A program made the position numbers and the translations under genes. Below are positions 22,244 through 25,050 of a DNA stretch of 25,050 bases, one piece after another. The stretch is from assembly GCA_934401725.1 (NCBI GenBank), contig CAKRSS010000031.1:1-25050 (forward strand), given 5' to 3'. How positions within the stretch are numbered: the stretch's first letter is position 1; each line of letters begins with the position of its first letter. This stretch comes from an uncultured Eubacteriales bacterium. Lineage in GTDB: Bacteria; Bacillota; Clostridia; Oscillospirales; CAG-272. The notes under the pieces were generated by a model, which saw only the letters and a list, made by a program, of their open reading frames with translations, was not told the DNA's origin and did not search any database.

Positions 22244-22767
22244 ACGTCCTCATCGCCTACGCCTCGCGGACCGGCACGACCGCGCGGTGCGCCCGTATGC
22301 TTGCAGACCGGCTCGCCGCGCAGGACGTCACGCTCTGCGACATAGAAAACGACAGCATTCCGCCGCTTGACGGGTTTGATTTTGTGGCGCTCGGCGCGCC
22401 CGTGCGCTATGGCAAGCTGCCGAAAGCTATGCGCACCTTCATGCACCGGCACCGCGAGGAGCTGCTGTCCCGCCGCACAGGCTATTTCATCTGCTGCGGC
22501 TACATCGACAGCGCACCGGAGTATCTGCGTAAGCTGATACCGGCCGAGCTTATGCGCCCCGCCGTGGTCACATCCTGCTTTGGCGGCGAGGTCGACCCGC
22601 GTCGCGTACGCGGACTTGACCGGCTGGTCGTGCGCATGATAGTCGGTGCAATACGCGACTCCGGCGAGGAGGAGGGGCTTATCAAGGTCGCGAACCTGCC
22701 CGCCATCAACCCGGACAACATCGAGCGCTTCGCCGACGCCGTGAAGGCTTCGTTCAGAAGACGATAA
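22240..22767 (+). CDS. Flavodoxin-domain protein (HemG/Flavodoxin_5-like)
   Basis: This 175-residue protein begins MNVLIAYASRTGTTARCARM, where the SRTGTT loop binds FMN phosphate. FVALGAPVRYGKLPKAMRTF and GYFICCGYID fit the flavin-ring loops of the Flavodoxin_5 family, which includes HemG-type protoporphyrinogen oxidase and small electron carriers. No haem genes are nearby, so a general redox role is safer. The start overlaps the gpmI stop by 4 bases (ATGA), so it is probably translationally coupled to a glycolytic gene, an unusual pairing. A strong terminator follows 6 bases after the stop codon. Confidence 0.85.
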   Translation: MNVLIAYASRTGTTARCARMLADRLAAQDVTLCDIENDSIPPLDGFDFVALGAPVRYGKLPKAMRTFMHRHREELLSRRTGYFICCGYIDSAPEYLRKLIPAELMRPAVVTSCFGGEVDPRRVRGLDRLVVRMIVGAIRDSGEEEGLIKVANLPAINPDNIERFADAVKASFRRR

Positions 22768-22772
22768 TAATC

Positions 22773-22812
22773 AAGCCCCCCGCGACACATTCCGCGTCGC
22801 GGGGGGCTTTTT
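22773..22812 (+). terminator. Intrinsic terminator of the gpmI operon
   Basis: AAGCCCCCCGCGAC (22773-22786) and GTCGCGGGGGGCTT (22796-22809) form a 14-bp perfect stem with a 9-base loop, ending in a run of five T. It is the clearest terminator in the window. Confidence 0.92.
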
Positions 22813-22824
22813 GAAAATAAAAAT

Positions 22825-22882
22825 AGTTCTTTGGCCTTGGAAAGGCGCGCCGTGTGGGGAAGGCGTATTGGCATATGCAATA
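22825..22882. mobile_element. Truncated relative of the 11496-11746 MITE-like element
   Basis: AGTTCTTTGGCCTTGG (22825-22840) is identical to 11523-11538, and GGCATATGCAATA (22870-22882) is identical to the right end at 11736-11748. The left terminal repeat and most of the interior are missing. The right end lies 11 bases from the stop codon of the adjacent minus-strand gene, much as the full copy lies 8 bases from the vWA gene. Confidence 0.6.
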
Positions 22883-22893
22883 GCCCGCATCCT

Positions 22894-23859
22894 TCACTCC
22901 GTAATGACAAACCCACCTTCAATGGTCTCCGTCGCCCCGTGGTACACAAACGTCACATCGTATACCCCCGGTGCAAAACGCCCGCCGGGTTGCTCGTTCG
23001 CTCGGAACGTGCGCTCGCCTGTGCGCACAGAACCGGTGGTTCTCGTGTTGTAGGTGTAGTCGCAGGTGTAACTCAGAGGATCCTCCACAAGAGACATCCC
23101 GTCCTTGGCCGTGAGGATTATGTCGGGGCCATAGTCGGTCGACGAGCCCCACCATACGAGACTGCCTTCAACTATCTCCATGCGCGCCGTGACGAATAGC
23201 TTCCCCGCCTCGTTGAGCGCTGACGCAGACACCGTCGCGGGCGAGGTCAGAGTAAATACCACCTTGGCGTCATTGTATTCGGGCAGCTCGCTGTACAAAG
23301 AAGGGCGCTCCTCGGAATCGGAACTGTAAAGTACTACCCTGTCGCGGCCAATCGCAAGCACGAGCTTCTCGCCCGTCATCTCGGCCACGGAAAACTCCGT
23401 GACCTCGCCGTCGGCGTACTCCGGCCTGCGCTCCTCGGCAAAATTAATCGTGGAAAGCCCCTCGCCGAGCCACCATACGCCGTTCTGCGAGCTGCCGTAA
23501 GCCGTCTTGCCGTCCGCCACGGTGACAGGCGATGAAAACTCAACAAACGCCGCGTTGTCGTCCAGCACCAGCGCGCACTCGCCGTCCTCCGAGTACCAGA
23601 CGCCGCAAAAGCTGCGCTCCTCCTCGCTCACGGGAATCCACCAATCAATGATTATTTCGGCGTCGTTTCCACGCGTGTCGGGACCGTACCACGAGAGCAT
23701 GCCGGGCATATTTTCACCGTCGGACGTCGTCTGACTATCCCGCGCGTTGTTGCCCGGCAGGCCGCCTTCGAAATGCCGCATGTACATCAAAACGCCGCCG
23801 AGCGTCAGCCCGGCCGTGATGACGGCGGTCAGAATTATTATGGCTATTGTTCTTTTCAT
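22894..23859 (-). CDS. Membrane-anchored exported protein of unknown function
   Basis: I do not recognise this 321-residue protein. The N-terminus MKRTIAIIILTAVITAGLTL is a signal anchor (helix about 4-28) without a lipobox. The rest is predicted to be outside the cell, rich in Trp, Gly and acidic residues and mostly beta-stranded. Two internal segments look alike, SSQNGVWWLGEGLS near residue 125 and EGSLVWWGSSTDYG near 235, which hints at a repeated beta fold. The C-terminal GRFAPGVYDVTFVYHGATET looks like an Ig-like or carbohydrate-binding beta sandwich, but this is only an impression. GGAGGTG precedes ATG 23859. An ECF-sigma-like promoter lies just upstream, shared in design with the vWA lipoprotein gene, so a cell-envelope-stress role is plausible. 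Confidence 0.8.
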   Translation of the reverse strand: MKRTIAIIILTAVITAGLTLGGVLMYMRHFEGGLPGNNARDSQTTSDGENMPGMLSWYGPDTRGNDAEIIIDWWIPVSEEERSFCGVWYSEDGECALVLDDNAAFVEFSSPVTVADGKTAYGSSQNGVWWLGEGLSTINFAEERRPEYADGEVTEFSVAEMTGEKLVLAIGRDRVVLYSSDSEERPSLYSELPEYNDAKVVFTLTSPATVSASALNEAGKLFVTARMEIVEGSLVWWGSSTDYGPDIILTAKDGMSLVEDPLSYTCDYTYNTRTTGSVRTGERTFRANEQPGGRFAPGVYDVTFVYHGATETIEGGFVITE

Positions 23860-23889
23860 GGCGCACCTCCAAACGTTTTCGTATATACT

Positions 23890-23914
23890 GACGCAAATCC
23901 CGAAAAAAAGTTCC
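23890..23914 (-). promoter_or_regulatory. ECF-sigma-like promoter of the 22894-23859 gene
   Basis: Minus-strand GGAAC (23914-23910, within GGGAACTTTTTTTC) and CGTC (23893-23890, within TGCGTCAGTATATA) are 16 bases apart. The predicted start site is about 22 bases before the ATG. Sequence and spacing match 13132-13156 closely. It lies in the 93-base gap after the upstream lipoprotein gene, so this gene can be expressed independently. Confidence 0.7.
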
Positions 23915-23952
23915 CAAAAGCGCGCAAAACGCGCCGAAATTTTATTCCGCCG

Positions 23953-24645
23953 TCACCCGACGAGCTGCGGCGCGCCGTCCAGTGCCCCGTACTGCTCCGG
24001 ACTCAGCCACCGCTCGCTGACCGCCTCGAGCTCGCCGTCGCTCCCCACCTCGAGACGCGCGACGCAGTAAATGTCGTTCTCGGAGTAGTAGGTGTAGCTC
24101 TCCCGCGCGCTAAGCGTCAGGATGCCGTTCCGCCAGACGTAAATGTCGACGCCGCGTTCGCGGATATAGACCTCGGGAAAGTCGTTGGTCGCGGGCTCGA
24201 CGGTATAGGACAGATAGTGCGACCGCACCGTCTGCCCCGCGGCGTCGACCTCGGGCGACACAAGCGCGTCAAGCGCCGTGACGGGATAGTAACCGTCGCC
24301 GCCGCGTATGAAATTGGCGTAGTAGACGGCCTCGCCGACCTGCCGCACCGGCAGACGGATGTCGGGGTTGCCGTCGAAGTTTATGTCGACGACCTCTACC
24401 CCCGCGCCGCCGTCGTACACCCGGCTTGCCGGCCGCAGAACGACCTCGCCGCCGTCCGCCATCGTGACGCTGAGCCGACACACCGCGCCGTCCCCGGCAA
24501 CATAGACCCGGCAGACCCCGCCGTCCGGCACCTCTATCTCGCGCGCCTTTTGCGCGCAGGACGTAAGCGCCGCCGCGACGCAAAGCAGGAGCGCCACCGC
24601 GACCATAACCGCCGCTCTCCGCGCGGTGCGTATCTTTTCTGACAT
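23953..24645 (-). CDS. Lipoprotein of unknown function with a calcium-loop-like motif
   Basis: This 230-residue protein has a signal peptide with lipobox ALTSC (Cys30), so it should be a surface lipoprotein. After about 45 residues of beta-rich sequence comes VVDINFDGNPDIRLP (near residue 85), a DxNxDGxxD loop like those of FG-GAP/VCBS or EF-hand-like calcium sites. YYANFIRGGDGYYPV and RNGILTLSARESYTYYSEND follow. This pattern occurs in uncharacterised lipoproteins of gut Firmicutes; I cannot name a function. I chose ATG 24645, with AGGGGGC upstream, because it gives a proper signal peptide; an in-frame ATG at 24732 lies inside the structured leader. It has a long leader with strong RNA-like structure and its own promoter. 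Confidence 0.82.
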   Translation of the reverse strand: MSEKIRTARRAAVMVAVALLLCVAAALTSCAQKAREIEVPDGGVCRVYVAGDGAVCRLSVTMADGGEVVLRPASRVYDGGAGVEVVDINFDGNPDIRLPVRQVGEAVYYANFIRGGDGYYPVTALDALVSPEVDAAGQTVRSHYLSYTVEPATNDFPEVYIRERGVDIYVWRNGILTLSARESYTYYSENDIYCVARLEVGSDGELEAVSERWLSPEQYGALDGAPQLVG

Positions 24646-24676
24646 GACTGCAAGCCCCCTATCTGTTGTTAATGCA

Positions 24677-24809
24677 TCACCGCGCAATGCCCGGGTGGCA
24701 CACTTGCCGGGCATTTTTCCGTCATATTTCACGAAAATTCTTTGCGAATTTTTGTTTCATCTGACGAAAAATCTGACTGCGCAATTGCGCCATCGGAATT
24801 GCGCGGTGA
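24677..24809 (-). promoter_or_regulatory. Structured 5' leader, candidate cis-regulatory RNA
   Basis: TCACCGCGCAAT and ATTGCGCGGTGA form a 12-bp perfect inverted repeat at the two ends (24677-24688 and 24798-24809). Inside are a hairpin with arms AATGCCCGG/CCGGGCATT (24686-24694 and 24707-24715), a stem TTTTCCGTCA with TGACGAAAA (24715-24724 and 24762-24770) enclosing AAAATTC/GAATTTT (24734-24752), and the palindrome GCGCAATTGCGC (24779-24790). The predicted minus-strand transcript starts near 24816, just before the long stem, and the ribosome-binding site (24654-24660) follows it. The 5' strand can pair with either the near AATTGCGC or the distant ATTGCGCGGTGA, an either/or arrangement. No known riboswitch class is recognised. 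Confidence 0.55.
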
Positions 24810-24822
24810 AACCTTAACCTTA

Positions 24823-24851
24823 ATTATACAACAAATCGCGCGCATGTTAAA
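24823..24851 (-). promoter_or_regulatory. Sigma-A promoter of the 23953-24645 lipoprotein gene
   Basis: TATAAT (24828-24823) with TTTAAC (24851-24846) at 17-base spacing on the minus strand. The predicted leader is about 170 nt. It is divergent from the tRNA promoter at 24894-24922. Confidence 0.65.
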
Positions 24852-24893
24852 GATGAAAAAGCAAAAAAGGTCAGATTTTTTTGAAAAAAACTA

Positions 24894-24922
24894 TTGACAA
24901 GCCGTGGAGTGTATGCTATAAT
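24894..24922 (+). promoter_or_regulatory. Consensus sigma-A promoter of the tRNA-Thr gene
   Basis: Perfect TTGACA (24894-24899) and perfect TATAAT (24917-24922) with 17-base spacing. This is the strongest promoter in the window, as expected for a stable-RNA gene. Confidence 0.95.
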
Positions 24923-24928
24923 ACTAAA

Positions 24929-24946
24929 CGTTCCGGCTACGGAACG
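24929..24946 (+). other. Perfect hairpin at the 5' end of the tRNA precursor
   Basis: CGTTCCG-GCTA-CGGAACG (7-bp stem, 4-base loop) begins at the predicted transcription start site, 27 bases before the mature tRNA 5' end. It would cap the precursor RNA and may affect its processing or stability. Confidence 0.55.
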
Positions 24947-24973
24947 GTGGAACCGTCTCGATGCGGAGGATAC

Positions 24974-25048
24974 GCTGGTGTGGCTCAATGGCAGAGCAGC
25001 TGATTTGTAATCAGCAGGTTGATGGTTCGACTCCGTTCACCAGCTCCA
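24974..25048 (+). tRNA. tRNA-Thr (anticodon UGU)
   Basis: All arms can be folded. The acceptor GCTGGTG pairs with CACCAGC (25038-25044), the D stem is GCTC/GAGC, and the anticodon stem is GCTGA/TCAGC with loop TTTGTAA. The T stem is GATGG/CCGTT with loop TTCGACT. The loop places TGT at positions 34-36, which reads ACA and other ACN codons for threonine. The 3' CCA (25046-25048) is encoded after discriminator T. It may be the first of a tRNA cluster, since the window ends 2 bases later. Confidence 0.96.
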
Positions 25049-25050
25049 TA

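Noticed and set aside
24686..24718. Plus-strand intrinsic terminator (AATGCCCGG hairpin with T-run)
   Set aside because: No plus-strand gene precedes it. The hairpin fits better as part of the larger structured minus-strand leader, though a terminator role on the plus strand is not excluded.

Overview
This looks like a chromosomal segment of a GC-rich, Gram-positive anaerobe of the Clostridia, probably an Oscillospiraceae/Ruminococcaceae-type gut bacterium. That assignment is inference. It rests on purine-rich Shine-Dalgarno sites, sigma-A promoters, a PLD-type cardiolipin synthase, a PfoR-like EIIC protein, lipobox lipoproteins, and intergenic GC-rich hairpin repeats of a kind I associate with that group. 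No phage, CRISPR, plasmid or transposase gene is present; most of the window is ordinary core genome separated by unusually repeat-laden gaps.

Layout. 1-2053 (minus): ychF, trmB and the 5' part of a nitroreductase gene, a tight operon behind a good promoter at 2122-2150. 2054-2856: gene-free, filled with an interspersed repeat. 2857-8071 (plus): a five-gene operon of response regulator, sensor kinase, membrane-anchored HtrA protease and two tandem MgtC/SapB proteins, best read as an envelope-stress module. 8072-8766: a tandem array of ~120-bp hairpin units plus another repeat copy. 8767-10338 (plus): cardiolipin synthase, convergent with a WYL-domain regulator (10379-11350, minus). 11496-11746: a MITE-like element. 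11757-13085 (minus): a vWA-domain lipoprotein. 13266-15016 (minus): a second two-component system. 15150-17696 (minus): a frameshifted sugar isomerase/epimerase gene, a HAD phosphatase and an AEC permease. 17844-19785 (minus): a PfoR/EIIC-like membrane protein and an Mrp/NBP35 ATPase. 19841-20400: a third repeat block containing a large imperfect palindrome. 20588-22767 (plus): gpmI and an overlapping flavodoxin-like gene, closed by a strong terminator. 22894-24645 (minus): two unrecognised surface proteins. 24974-25048 (plus): tRNA-Thr(UGU).

The most interesting material is regulatory. (1) Two unrelated secreted-protein genes (11757-13085 and 22894-23859) share an ECF-sigma-like promoter with GGAAC and CGTC boxes separated by exactly 16 nt, and also share a short sequence just after their stop codons, as if different coding sequences sat in the same flanks. 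(2) The lipoprotein gene at 23953-24645 has a ~170-nt leader with a 12-bp perfect long-range stem, several internal hairpins and two mutually exclusive partners for the same 5' strand: a candidate cis-regulatory RNA. (3) One composite repeat family occupies three intergenic regions, two copies being bordered by similar promoter-like sequences pointing into the repeat.
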